Shown here piece by piece: positions 8,332-16,118 of a stretch of 64,000 nt of DNA. Numbering within the stretch: position 1 is the stretch's first letter; each line of letters starts with the position of its first letter. Source of the DNA: Ruegeria sp. ANG-R. GTDB lineage: Bacteria > Pseudomonadota > Alphaproteobacteria > Rhodobacterales > Rhodobacteraceae. The position numbers and the translations under genes are program-made. A model generated the notes under the pieces. It did no database searches, had not been told where the DNA came from, and was given only the letters and a program-made list of their open reading frames with translations. The stretch covers positions 546,453-610,452 of the forward strand of contig NZ_JWLJ01000001.1 of assembly GCF_000813985.1 (NCBI RefSeq), given 5' to 3'.

Positions 8332-9011
8332 CAGGCCCTCGCTTTCTTAAGAAAATCCGCCATATGGCGGCCGATTTTGGCATTGTCGTCTGCGCTATCC
8401 TGCCTGTTCGCGGCGGCCTGCATCAGCGCGTCGGGAACGACGCCTTTACCTCGGGTCTCCATCAGACCCCGAATGAAGTCATTACCGTATTCAGGATGGG
8501 CCTGCACGGTCCAGATTGTATCGCCGTAGGTAACCATGGCGTTCCGACAAAATTCATTTGTGCCGGTGACCACAGCGTTTTCGGGCAGCTGTGTGACCTG
8601 ATCCTGATGCCACGCATTCAAGGTGACGGTCTGATCGCCAAACCGGTAATCCGTGCGCCCGACGGCCCAGCCGCCTTTGAACTTTTCCACTTTTCCACCA
8701 AGGGCTTGCGCGATGATCTGGTGGCCAAAGCAAACGCCGATCAGGGGGTTTCCGGTTTTCTGAATATCCCGGATCAGGTGTTCGAGCGGGGGAATCCACG
8801 CATGGTCCTCGTAGGCACCGTGGCGCGAACCTGTGATGATCCAGCCGTCCGCCTGATGCGCGTCTTTCGGGAACTCACCGTCGACGACTGCATATGTCTG
8901 ATATTCGAAGCCGTTCCCCTCCAATAAACCGCGAAACATGCGGTCATATTCCCCGAACTGGTCATGCAATTCGTCAGGTGGGTGGCCGGTTACAAGTATG
9001 CCGATTTTCAT
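8331..9011 (-). CDS. Class I glutamine amidotransferase-like hydrolase
   Basis: The 226-residue single-domain protein has the nucleophile Cys in IGVCFGHQIIAQALGG and His/Glu in QAHPEYG. Stand-alone class I amidotransferases in puu-type clusters are thought to cleave gamma-glutamyl products (the PuuD role), although classical PuuD belongs to the related peptidase C26 group; this protein looks closer to the GMP-synthase-like GATase. It is the first gene of a coupled set with puuA and puuB. A perfect palindrome sits directly over its leader. Confidence 0.82.
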   Translation of the reverse strand: MKIGILVTGHPPDELHDQFGEYDRMFRGLLEGNGFEYQTYAVVDGEFPKDAHQADGWIITGSRHGAYEDHAWIPPLEHLIRDIQKTGNPLIGVCFGHQIIAQALGGKVEKFKGGWAVGRTDYRFGDQTVTLNAWHQDQVTQLPENAVVTGTNEFCRNAMVTYGDTIWTVQAHPEYGNDFIRGLMETRGKGVVPDALMQAAANRQDSADDNAKIGRHMADFLKKARA

Positions 9012-9019
9012 AGTTCACC

Positions 9020-9035
9020 AAATTTGATCAAATTT
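9020..9035. promoter_or_regulatory. Perfect 16-bp palindrome upstream of the amidotransferase gene
   Basis: AAATTTGATCAAATTT is a perfect palindrome that starts nine bases before the ATG. The same 16 bases recur at 10447-10462 in front of the second glutamine-synthetase-like gene. Two identical copies in one pathway point to a shared transcription factor. No matching regulator is in the window. Confidence 0.72.
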
Positions 9036-9069
9036 ATTCTAGCGGACCGTAGCGAGGCGGGCAAGGGGC

Positions 9070-10389
9070 TCATACGCTTTCGAGATAACTGAGCCAGTGT
9101 TCTTCAGGCGCACGGGACGCGAATCGAGCGATTTCCTGCCGCTTGGTCATCGCCATGTTGCGGATCAGGTCGGCCGGGAAGATGCGCGCGACGAGCGGGT
9201 CAGTCTCGAACGCGGATATCGCTGAATGCCAGTCCGGGGCGAGTTGCGGCAGGTCCAAGATCTCGTAGGCATTCCCCGAGATCGGGGCAGGTGGCTGCAG
9301 CCTGTCCTCGATCCCGATCAGTGCCGCACCCAAGACCGCGGTCAGCATGAGATAGGGGTTGATGTCACCGCCAGCGACGCGATGTTCGATCCGCCGCGCT
9401 GCGGGGGCTCCGCCCGGAATGCGCAGTGCGGCAGTGCGATTCTCATAGGCCCAGCTTGCGCCGGTGGGGGCGTGTGCACCGGGAATGAGCCGCGTGTAAG
9501 AGTTCCCGTGCGGTGCAAAGACCAGCGTAGAGCCGGGCATGGCTGCCAGACATCCCGCAACCGCTGAGCGCAGCAATTCGGTGCCTTCGGGGCCCCCGTC
9601 ATCAAAGATATTCTGGCCATCAGCGTCGATAACCGAGAAGTGCACATGCATCCCGTTGCCCGCATCCTCGGGGTAAGGCTTGGCCATAAACGTCGCGGTA
9701 AATCCGTGCTTGCGTGCAAGGCCACGCGTCAAGCCTTTGAAAAGCCACGTATCATCGGCGCAACGCAGGGCCTCCTGATGGTTCAGATTGATCTCGAACT
9801 GGCCGATTCCGCTCTCCGATATGGCGGTTTGGGCCGGGATGCCCATTGCGGTGCAACCATCGTAGAGGTCGGTAAAGAACGCATCAAAGGCATCCATCTC
9901 GGCCATCGACAGAACGGCCTCGTCTCGCAGCCTGCGTCCGGTGACCGGGTTGATAGGGGCCTGCGGCTGGTCGCCGGAAGCGTCGAGCAATGTGAACTCT
10001 AACTCGGTGGCGGCAACAACCGACCAGCTTCGTTCTGCATAGCGATCCAGAACCGCAGACAGTGCGTGGCGGGGATCGCCCGCAAAGGGTGTTCCACCAT
10101 CGTGATAGAGGCACATGGGCACCAGAGCAGTGGCCGTGTCGAGCCAGGGCATGGGCACTGGGCCACGCCCTGTCGGACGCAGGACGCCATCGGCATCACC
10201 ACTTTCGAAAACCAGCGGACTGCCATCTATATCGGCCCCCCAGAGATCGACATTAAGCGCTGAGAACGGCATCCGTACGGCCCCCTTATCCAGCTTGGTG
10301 GCATAGGAGGGCGGCACGCGTTTGCCGCGCATCTGTCCGTTCAGGTCACAGGCGGCGACGCGGAATGTGTGCAGGGCGCTCAGGTCCAT
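9070..10389 (-). CDS. Second glutamine synthetase family protein (gamma-glutamyl-amine ligase type)
   Basis: The 439-residue paralogue of the puuA-like protein is clearly diverged from it. It keeps ATELEFTLLD, GQFEINLNHQEAL, NGMHVHFSVID, NRTAALRIPGG and RRIEHRVAGGDINPYLM, so it should be active. A different amine (for example ethanolamine, a diamine or a longer polyamine) is a reasonable inference. It lies upstream of the amidotransferase-puuA-puuB set on the same strand, with a 58-base gap that holds one palindrome. Its own promoter region holds the second copy. Confidence 0.83.
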   Translation of the reverse strand: MDLSALHTFRVAACDLNGQMRGKRVPPSYATKLDKGAVRMPFSALNVDLWGADIDGSPLVFESGDADGVLRPTGRGPVPMPWLDTATALVPMCLYHDGGTPFAGDPRHALSAVLDRYAERSWSVVAATELEFTLLDASGDQPQAPINPVTGRRLRDEAVLSMAEMDAFDAFFTDLYDGCTAMGIPAQTAISESGIGQFEINLNHQEALRCADDTWLFKGLTRGLARKHGFTATFMAKPYPEDAGNGMHVHFSVIDADGQNIFDDGGPEGTELLRSAVAGCLAAMPGSTLVFAPHGNSYTRLIPGAHAPTGASWAYENRTAALRIPGGAPAARRIEHRVAGGDINPYLMLTAVLGAALIGIEDRLQPPAPISGNAYEILDLPQLAPDWHSAISAFETDPLVARIFPADLIRNMAMTKRQEIARFASRAPEEHWLSYLESV

Positions 10390-10446
10390 TGGGGGCTCCG
10401 TGATCTTGTTTCGAGAGGTTTAAATGAGGTTTGTCGCCTTGTCACG

Positions 10447-10470
10447 AAATTTGATCAAATTTTGATCAGT
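10447..10470. promoter_or_regulatory. Second copy of the 16-bp palindrome with an extra overlapping half-site
   Basis: AAATTTGATCAAATTT at 10447-10462 is identical to 9020-9035. It runs on into TTTTGATCA, so a second TTTGATCA core overlaps the first by a few bases. It lies 58 bases before the start of the second GS-like gene, inside the divergent spacer shared with the mtfA-like gene. Confidence 0.72.
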
Positions 10471-10564
10471 GCTGTTTTGCGGTTGGGTGCAAAAATCGAA
10501 AATGTTCAATTTGTACAGGACCTGACGCCGGTTTCTTCCGAGTTGTACAAGACACGACGGCCAA

Positions 10565-10592
10565 TTGTGCCCGGCTCAACGATGCCTATAGT
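10565..10592 (+). promoter_or_regulatory. Candidate sigma-70 promoter of the mtfA-like gene
   Basis: TTGTGC (10565-10570) and TATAGT (10587-10592) are separated by 16 bases. Transcription would start about 10598-10600, directly at the ATG at 10601, and no Shine-Dalgarno is visible, so the mRNA may be leaderless. Confidence 0.5.
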
Positions 10593-10600
10593 GTCTAACC

Positions 10601-11410
10601 ATGTTCATCTTCGTTATCATTCTGTTAATGACCGCAGGCGGTTGCGCCTATTACTTCTGGTCCAGGAAACAGGCCCGCGCCGCGCTGTTGGCGACGCCTC
10701 TGAGCACCCATCAACGCAATATCATCGAGCGGCAGGTGCCGATCATTCGCAGACTACCCGCCGGGTTGCGCAGCCATCTGGACGGCAAGGTGAACCTGTT
10801 TCTGGATCAGGTGGATTTCCACGGTTGCGATGGGCTGGAGGTGACCGAAGAAATGGAACTGTCGATCGCGGCGCAGGCCTGTCTGCTCGTGATCAACAGC
10901 GACCTTTGGTATGACAACCTGACGACCATTCTGATCTATCCCAATGCGTTCAAGTCGAAGCAGCAGCGGCGCTCGGGCTATGTCGTCTCGGAAAAAGAGA
11001 TCGTGCGAACCGGTGAAAGCTGGGATCGCGGGCCGGTGATTCTGTCATGGGCGCACAGCCAGCGGGGTGCGCTGGATGATCGGGACGGGCAGAATGTGGT
11101 GCTGCATGAGTTCGCGCATCAGATCGATGACCTGTCAGGCAGCACCAACGGTGTACCGATCCTGAGCGAAGGGCAGACATTTGCCGAATGGGAAAAGGTT
11201 TTCCTGACCGCCTATGACGCGCATGTCCACGCGGTTGAAAGTGGGCGACATACGGTCATCGACCCTTATGGTGCGACCGGCCATGAAGAGTTCTTTGCTG
11301 TCTCGGTCGAGGTGTTCTTTGAACGCCCCCGCGCGCTGCAGCATGAAGTGCCCGAGGTTTACGAGCAGCTTTCGAAACTGTTCCGGCTCAACCCGGTGGA
11401 GTGGTCTTAG
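10601..11410 (+). CDS. mtfA: MtfA-like zinc peptidase (M90 family) with N-terminal membrane anchor
   Basis: The 269-residue protein has one N-terminal transmembrane helix (about residues 1-20, ending YYFW) and the zinc-binding HEFAHQID motif, with His169, Glu170 and His173. MtfA in E. coli is a cytosolic aminopeptidase that also binds the glucose repressor Mlc. Roseobacter homologues are similar in size; the membrane anchor is typical of the alphaproteobacterial branch. Its stop overlaps the stop of the convergent ABC permease by four bases. Confidence 0.85.
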   Translation: MFIFVIILLMTAGGCAYYFWSRKQARAALLATPLSTHQRNIIERQVPIIRRLPAGLRSHLDGKVNLFLDQVDFHGCDGLEVTEEMELSIAAQACLLVINSDLWYDNLTTILIYPNAFKSKQQRRSGYVVSEKEIVRTGESWDRGPVILSWAHSQRGALDDRDGQNVVLHEFAHQIDDLSGSTNGVPILSEGQTFAEWEKVFLTAYDAHVHAVESGRHTVIDPYGATGHEEFFAVSVEVFFERPRALQHEVPEVYEQLSKLFRLNPVEWS

Positions 11411-12213
11411 CGCGCCAGATTCAGACGGAACCGCATCTTGGCCTTCCGCTCGGCGGGAAGGTGGCGGTTCAGGCGTTTGTTGACCAGACCAAACCCCCAG
11501 ACGATCACCAGCGTCAGCAGGATGAAATAGAACGCCAGAATCGGGTAGGGGATGAACGGGTTGAACGTCTTGTCCGCGAAATAGCTGGCGTAGTACAGCG
11601 CGTCTCCGCGTTGTTGCCAGGCCGGGAAGGCCGAGAAGAAGACCAGCGTAGTGGCGTGGAACAGAAAGATCGCCTCGTTTGTGTATGCGGGCCATGCCAG
11701 CCGCAGCATGGTGGGCCAGACGATGCGACGGAACCGGGACCAGCCCGACATGCCATAGGCATCCGCCGCTTCGATATCGCCTTTGGGGATCGAGCGCAGG
11801 GCGCCATAGAAGATCTCGCCCGAATAGGCGGCCGTGTTCAGGAACAGCACAATCAGCGCTCCCAGCCAGGCCGAGGTCAGAGCGTCGAACATCGGGTAGG
11901 TTTTCTTCAGCGACAGGAAGAAGAAATACGCAAAGAAGAACTGGATAAAGAGCGGTGATCCCCGGAACAGGAAGATGAACCACTCGGACGGTTTGCGCAG
12001 CCATTTGTTGGTCGACGCTTTTCCAACGGCCAGAGCCGTGGCCAGAAAGAACCCGGTCGCCAGCGCCATCGCACCGAAATAGATGTTCCAGATCATGCCT
12101 GAGCCGATCAGGGTGAACTGCTCGCACAGGGTAAAATCGGTCTTGGGCAGCAGGCGTTCCCCAAAGCCAAGCGATCGGAGGCCATAATCCTGTATGGTCT
12201 GGATGCAGCTCAT
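11407..12213 (-). CDS. Polar amino acid ABC transporter permease (HisM/ArtM type)
   Basis: The 268-residue inner-membrane protein has five predicted helices, the family N-terminal signature FIFLFRGSPLFIQFFF, and the EAA loop EAADAYGMSGWSRFRRIVWP that contacts the ATPase. It overlaps the upstream permease gene by four bases (ATGA), so the two permeases form a heterodimer made from one message. With the ATPase and binding protein at 13163-14684 it forms a complete HAAT-type importer, probably for basic amino acids. Confidence 0.9.
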   Translation of the reverse strand: MSCIQTIQDYGLRSLGFGERLLPKTDFTLCEQFTLIGSGMIWNIYFGAMALATGFFLATALAVGKASTNKWLRKPSEWFIFLFRGSPLFIQFFFAYFFFLSLKKTYPMFDALTSAWLGALIVLFLNTAAYSGEIFYGALRSIPKGDIEAADAYGMSGWSRFRRIVWPTMLRLAWPAYTNEAIFLFHATTLVFFSAFPAWQQRGDALYYASYFADKTFNPFIPYPILAFYFILLTLVIVWGFGLVNKRLNRHLPAERKAKMRFRLNLAR

Positions 12214-13097
12214 GCCGTGGTCTCCTTGCGCAGAAGCTCTCCGCCGGATGTGGCCTGACCGTGAGACAGACGGCGCATCAGTTTTTCAAGCCCAATCTCC
12301 GAGAAACGCGTCATGCCGAGGTAAAAGATCAACAGGCCGAGGAAGTACCACATGCGCCAATCGCCATGGGGGTATTGCGTGAATTTCGAGGTTTTGGTGC
12401 CGCCCAGTTCGCGGGCCCAATAGACGATATCTTCGACCCCCAGCAGAAACAGCAGGGGGGTCGCCTTGATCAACACCATCCACAGGTTGCTGAGGCCGGG
12501 CAGGGCGTAGACCCACATCTGCGGCACGAGGATTTTCCAGAAGGTCTGGCGCCGGGTCATGCCGTAGGCTTCTGCCGTTTCCAGCTGCGCGTGCGGCACG
12601 GCGCGCATACCACCAAACAGGACGTTGGCGGCGAAAGCGCCGAACACGATGGAAAATGTGATCACCGCGAGGAAAAAGCCGTAGGTTTCATGCACCCATT
12701 CAGGGGCGCTGCCCAATGGCAGTTTGGCAGCCTGGCAGACGAGGAAATCGTTGCCCTGACGAATCGGATCGGTCCAGTCGGGGCAGAGAATCTTGTGCCT
12801 GATCCATTCGAAACCCTGATCCAGAGCGATCACGAAGAACATGAAAAAAGCGATATCGGGGACACCACGTACAATCGCGATATACCCTTTGCCCAACCAG
12901 CTGACCGGCGGGATATGCGAGCGCGCCGCCATGGCTCCGACAAAGCCAAAACCCAATGCTACCGGCGCTGTGACCGCGAGCAAGGCCAGAACCTTGAGAA
13001 ATGAGGCGTAGAACGACCAGTGGACACCGTTGGTCAGGTAGCACGAGAACCAACGGAATGTGCCCAGCGTATCGGGATCGGAGCAGTACGAGAAAAT
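12210..13097 (-). CDS. Polar amino acid ABC transporter permease (HisQ type), likely ATT start
   Basis: The conserved core includes the permease signature YIAIVRGVPDIAFFMFFV and the EAA loop AYGMTRRQTFWKILVPQ. The first ordinary start codon in frame is a TTG at 12983, but it would remove about 38 residues and half of the first membrane helix. The reading frame continues upstream without a stop through FSYCSDPDTLGTFRWFSC, which resembles the N-termini I recall for related permeases (MFSYC...). The best start is therefore an ATT at 13097, six bases after AAGAGG, giving 295 residues. The frame closes further upstream at the terminator. Function is clear; the start is less certain. Confidence 0.82.
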   Translation of the reverse strand: MFSYCSDPDTLGTFRWFSCYLTNGVHWSFYASFLKVLALLAVTAPVALGFGFVGAMAARSHIPPVSWLGKGYIAIVRGVPDIAFFMFFVIALDQGFEWIRHKILCPDWTDPIRQGNDFLVCQAAKLPLGSAPEWVHETYGFFLAVITFSIVFGAFAANVLFGGMRAVPHAQLETAEAYGMTRRQTFWKILVPQMWVYALPGLSNLWMVLIKATPLLFLLGVEDIVYWARELGGTKTSKFTQYPHGDWRMWYFLGLLIFYLGMTRFSEIGLEKLMRRLSHGQATSGGELLRKETTA

Positions 13098-13118
13098 GGC
13101 GGGCCTCTTAGGCTGAAA

Positions 13119-13150
13119 AGTGGCGCGCCCAAGGTTTTGGGCGCGCCACT
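13119..13150 (-). terminator. Strong hairpin between binding-protein and permease genes
   Basis: AGTGGCGCGCCCAA and TTGGGCGCGCCACT form a perfect 14-bp stem with a 4-base loop, followed on the minus strand by TTTCAG. It lies just after the binding-protein stop. As in other importers, partial termination or mRNA stabilisation here would give much more binding protein than permease. Confidence 0.88.
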
Positions 13151-13162
13151 CAGATCATAAGA

Positions 13163-13876
13163 TCAGAAGGTCGAGGACACTTCCCACTTGGTGATCAGCT
13201 CGTTCAGGCTGCCATCGTCCTTCATGGACTGGATCGCCGTGTTGAACTTTTCCTTCAGTTCGCCGTCCGATTCACGGATGCCCATGCCAACGCCACCGCC
13301 CAGCGGCACGTCATCGGCGACGAAGCGCAGCTCGCCGTCTTCTTCGACGATCGGTGCGAGGAAGGATTTGTCGGCCAGCACAGCGTCGGCTTCGCCGTTA
13401 CGGACCGCTGCGATGGTTTCTTCGGGGCTGGCGAATTCGACCAGAGTGGCGCCGGATTCAGCGATATAGCCCGCCTGAATGGTGCCGGTCTGCGCTGCGA
13501 CCACACCGCCTGCGACGTCGGCATCATCCGACAGGGCCACATAGGCCGAAGGATCGGGCGGCGTGTAGTTCTGGGTGAAGTCGATGACCTCGTCCCGCTC
13601 GTCGGTGATCGACATACCGGCGATGATCACGTCATAGTTGCCCGACACCAGGTTGGGAATGATCGAATCCCAGTCGTTCTTGACCCATTCGCAGTCCAGA
13701 TTGGCGCGTTTGCACAGCTCGTCGCCCAGTTCGCGTTCGAAACCGTCGATTTCACCCGCGTCGTTGATGAAGTTCCAGGGTGCATAAGCGCCCTCGGTGC
13801 CCATGCGCACGGTATCGGCCATGGCGATCCCGGCGGTTAGCGCCAGTGCTGCAGTGGTCAGAATCAGGTTTTTCAT
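13163..13876 (-). CDS. Periplasmic amino acid-binding protein (family 3), Lys/Arg/His type
   Basis: The 237-residue protein has a signal peptide (MKNLILTTAALALTAGIAMA, cleavage before DT). The family 3 signature is seen as GFERELGDELCKR, followed by the ligand-site segment NYDVIIAGMSITDERDEVID and by EADAVLADKSFL. The pattern is that of lysine/arginine/ornithine or histidine-binding proteins. The two Cys near residues 55-61 may form the usual disulfide. AAGGGGAG lies before the ATG. It is the second gene of the transporter cluster, followed by a strong hairpin. Confidence 0.92.
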   Translation of the reverse strand: MKNLILTTAALALTAGIAMADTVRMGTEGAYAPWNFINDAGEIDGFERELGDELCKRANLDCEWVKNDWDSIIPNLVSGNYDVIIAGMSITDERDEVIDFTQNYTPPDPSAYVALSDDADVAGGVVAAQTGTIQAGYIAESGATLVEFASPEETIAAVRNGEADAVLADKSFLAPIVEEDGELRFVADDVPLGGGVGMGIRESDGELKEKFNTAIQSMKDDGSLNELITKWEVSSTF

Positions 13877-13907
13877 TGTTACTCCCCTTATTGGTTCTGT
13901 CCGTTGA

Positions 13908-14684
13908 TTAAGCCGCCTGAGTGGCGGAGAGAAACCCCTGAAGCCGTTCGGATTCAGGAGCAGTGAAAATGTCTTCGGGTGTGCCTTCTTCTTCGATCAG
14001 GCCCTGATGCAGAAAGACGACGTGGCTGGAGATATCTGCCGCCATCTTCATGTCGTGGGTGACGATGATCATGGTGCGCCCCTCGGCGGCCAGATCCTTG
14101 ATCACCTTGATCACTTCCTGTTCCAGTTCGGGGTCCAGTGCCGAGGTAGGTTCGTCAAACAACAGCGCCTGCGGTTCCATGCACAGCCCGCGCGCGATGG
14201 CCGCGCGCTGTTGCTGCCCCCCCGAAAGCTGCGCCGGATAGACGTCGCATTTGTCACCGATGCCGACCTTTTCAAGGTACTTGCGTGCGCTGTCTTCGAC
14301 CTCGGCCCTGTCGCGGCCGAGAACGGTGACCGGCGCCTCCATCACGTTTTGCAGGATGGTCATATGCGCCCACAGATTGAATTGCTGGAACACCATCGAC
14401 AGGTTGGTGCGGATGCGCAGCACCTGTTTGGGGTCGGCCGGGCGGCGATGATTGTGACTGCCGGTCCAGTTCACCGGTTCGCCCTTGAACAGAATCTCAC
14501 CTTCCTGACTGTCTTCCAGCAGGTTGCAGCAGCGCAGCAGGGTGGATTTCCCCGAACCGGAAGACCCGATCAGCGAAACGACGTCGCCGCGATGCGCGGT
14601 GATGTCCACACCCTTGAGCACCTCGAGATGGCCAAAGCTTTTGTGAAGGTTCTTGATCTCGATGACGGGAGCGGTGTCTGTCAC
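13908..14684 (-). CDS. Polar amino acid ABC transporter ATP-binding protein (HisP type)
   Basis: The protein has Walker A GSSGSGKST, the Q-loop VFQQFNLW, the signature LSGGQQQR, Walker B ALLFDEPTSALDPE and the H-loop VTHDM, all in HAAT order. The frame is open to an ATG at 14753, but a GTG at 14684 (GTG ACA GAC) gives 258 residues, the normal length of HisP-like ATPases, so I prefer it. The Shine-Dalgarno is weak either way. It is the first gene of the transporter operon, and 31 bases separate it from the binding-protein gene. Confidence 0.92.
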   Translation of the reverse strand: MTDTAPVIEIKNLHKSFGHLEVLKGVDITAHRGDVVSLIGSSGSGKSTLLRCCNLLEDSQEGEILFKGEPVNWTGSHNHRRPADPKQVLRIRTNLSMVFQQFNLWAHMTILQNVMEAPVTVLGRDRAEVEDSARKYLEKVGIGDKCDVYPAQLSGGQQQRAAIARGLCMEPQALLFDEPTSALDPELEQEVIKVIKDLAAEGRTMIIVTHDMKMAADISSHVVFLHQGLIEEEGTPEDIFTAPESERLQGFLSATQAA

Positions 14685-14919
14685 GGGCAGTCCAGATATG
14701 ATTGGTGTTGGTGAGGTAATAGGGCCGAAAAATCGGGCTAATGCAATGCGCAAATGACAGGTTCACGCGGCGAAACTGTCAAAATGACCAGTGATGCTGT
14801 CAGAATTGTCAGTTTGTCGTCGCGATTGCGCGGGCCGGGTCCAGTCGCCGCGCAATTCTGATCCGGTTGGGGGCAGAGTGAACAGTGCTTTTGGGAAAGG
14901 GTGATGGTCCATGTCCCGT

Positions 14920-15510
14920 CTAACCAAGAGTTTCCAGAATCGCGTCGAGAACCTGCAAATGTGCTTCAGGATCATCGCCTTCTGAAATCGCCAGAGCAGC
15001 ACGGTCAAAAAGAGCTGAGAGTTGTATTGTCAGGGCCTCAACAGGTAGCGTCCTGATCTGACCCGCTTGCATCGCCTGTTCTAGTCCCAAGCGCAAAGCA
15101 TCTGCCGAGGTTTCACGATCAATCTTTCCAAGCTCCCGATGTCCCAGCACGGCGGGGCCATCCAGCAGCATTATACGAACCCGGCCGCGGTCCTGCATCG
15201 CTTTCAGGTATCCTCGGCTGCCTTGCTGCAAAGCATCAATCGCTGATTTGGGATTGTCGGTCGCCGACTCGGTGATCGCTGCCGCCACATCAAGATATTC
15301 CTGCATGACGACTGCGCGAAACAGATCAACCTTATCTTCGAAGTGATGATACAGTGCCCCGCGCGTCACCCCGGCGGCTTTCACGACCTCTGGCGTGGAT
15401 GTTTCGGCATACCCCTTTTCGCTAAACAGAACCCTTGCGGCTTTTATCAATGCGGATCGCGTCGCATCCGTACGTGATTTATTGGATCGTGTCTGATTTT
15501 TTTGTTGCAT
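14920..15510 (-). CDS. TetR family transcriptional repressor
   Basis: The 196-residue protein has an N-terminal TetR helix-turn-helix (residues about 10-56: ALIKAARVLFSEKGYAETST, then VTRGALYHHFEDKVDLFRAV) and a helical C-terminal ligand domain. The ATG at 15510 lies right next to the first of two identical operators, so the regulator probably represses itself and the divergent VOC gene. A longer in-frame ATG at 15591 would make the operators coding and is rejected. The ligand is unknown. Confidence 0.9.
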   Translation of the reverse strand: MQQKNQTRSNKSRTDATRSALIKAARVLFSEKGYAETSTPEVVKAAGVTRGALYHHFEDKVDLFRAVVMQEYLDVAAAITESATDNPKSAIDALQQGSRGYLKAMQDRGRVRIMLLDGPAVLGHRELGKIDRETSADALRLGLEQAMQAGQIRTLPVEALTIQLSALFDRAALAISEGDDPEAHLQVLDAILETLG

Positions 15511-15527
15511 ACATACAGCCTGTATGT
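15511..15527. promoter_or_regulatory. TetR operator 1
   Basis: ACATACAG-C-CTGTATGT is a palindrome with perfect 8-bp arms that directly abuts the tetR start codon. Its arms are identical to those of operator 2. Confidence 0.82.
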
Positions 15528-15540
15528 TTATTGGATATAT

Positions 15541-15557
15541 ACATACAGACTGTATGT
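15541..15557. promoter_or_regulatory. TetR operator 2
   Basis: ACATACAG-A-CTGTATGT has the same arms as operator 1 (extendable to 10 bp with flanking AT and AT), exactly 30 bases away. This is three helical turns, as expected for two TetR dimers on one face controlling divergent promoters. Confidence 0.82.
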
Positions 15558-15578
15558 ATCCAGCGAGAGGAAGACAAG

Positions 15579-16006
15579 ATGAAATGCACACAGTACTACC
15601 CCGTCATTCAGACAAACGACGTGGCAGCCACAAAAGCGTTCTATGTTGACAACTTTCGGTTCAATGTCGCCTTCGACGCCGATTGGTACTGCCATCTGCA
15701 GTCCAGCGAGGACCCCAAAGTCAATATCGCAATTCTCAAAGGTGACCACGAAACAATCCCCAAGGCTGGGAGGGGCACTGTCGGTGGTTTGACCTAAACT
15801 TCGAAGTCGAGGATGTAGATGCGGAGTTTCGGCAGGCAGAAGGTGCAGGTTTGCCAATCCTAAAGACGTTGACCGACGAAAGCTTTGGCCAAAGGCACTT
15901 TATCACCTGTGATCCGAACGGCGTTCTGATCGATGTTATCAAGCCGATCCCGCCGGTGGGAGAGTTTGTCGATCAATATACCCCAGAAGCTCTACCAACA
16001 GGGTGA
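15579..16006 (+). pseudogene. VOC-family (glyoxalase-like) protein, frameshifted
   Basis: A good start (ATG 15579 after GAGAGGA) opens a VOC domain (CTQYYPVIQTNDVAATKAFY, then WYCHLQSSEDPKVNIAIL). It hits TAA at 15795-15797 after 72 residues. The rest of the domain continues in another frame from about 15785 to the TGA at 16004-16006: [15 protein letters not shown], then [20 protein letters not shown]. The two parts join as one ~140-residue VOC protein if one base is missing near 15768-15784. This is either a real frameshift mutation or a sequence error. It would be the target of the divergent TetR regulator, perhaps a detoxifying dioxygenase or lyase-like protein. Confidence 0.85.
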
Positions 16007-16118
16007 CACTGAGACTGGAAAGACCTGTGCCAGGACACAGGTCTTAACCGTTTGTATTAAGCGTCCAACTTTGAGGAACAGCTATGGTTCCGTCCGCGCA
16101 GAATGAACCTTGATCTGT

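Noticed and set aside
15750..15800. Programmed -1 frameshifting in the VOC gene
   Set aside because: The frame relation fits, but no slippery heptamer or downstream structure is clear; a one-base deletion or error is simpler.
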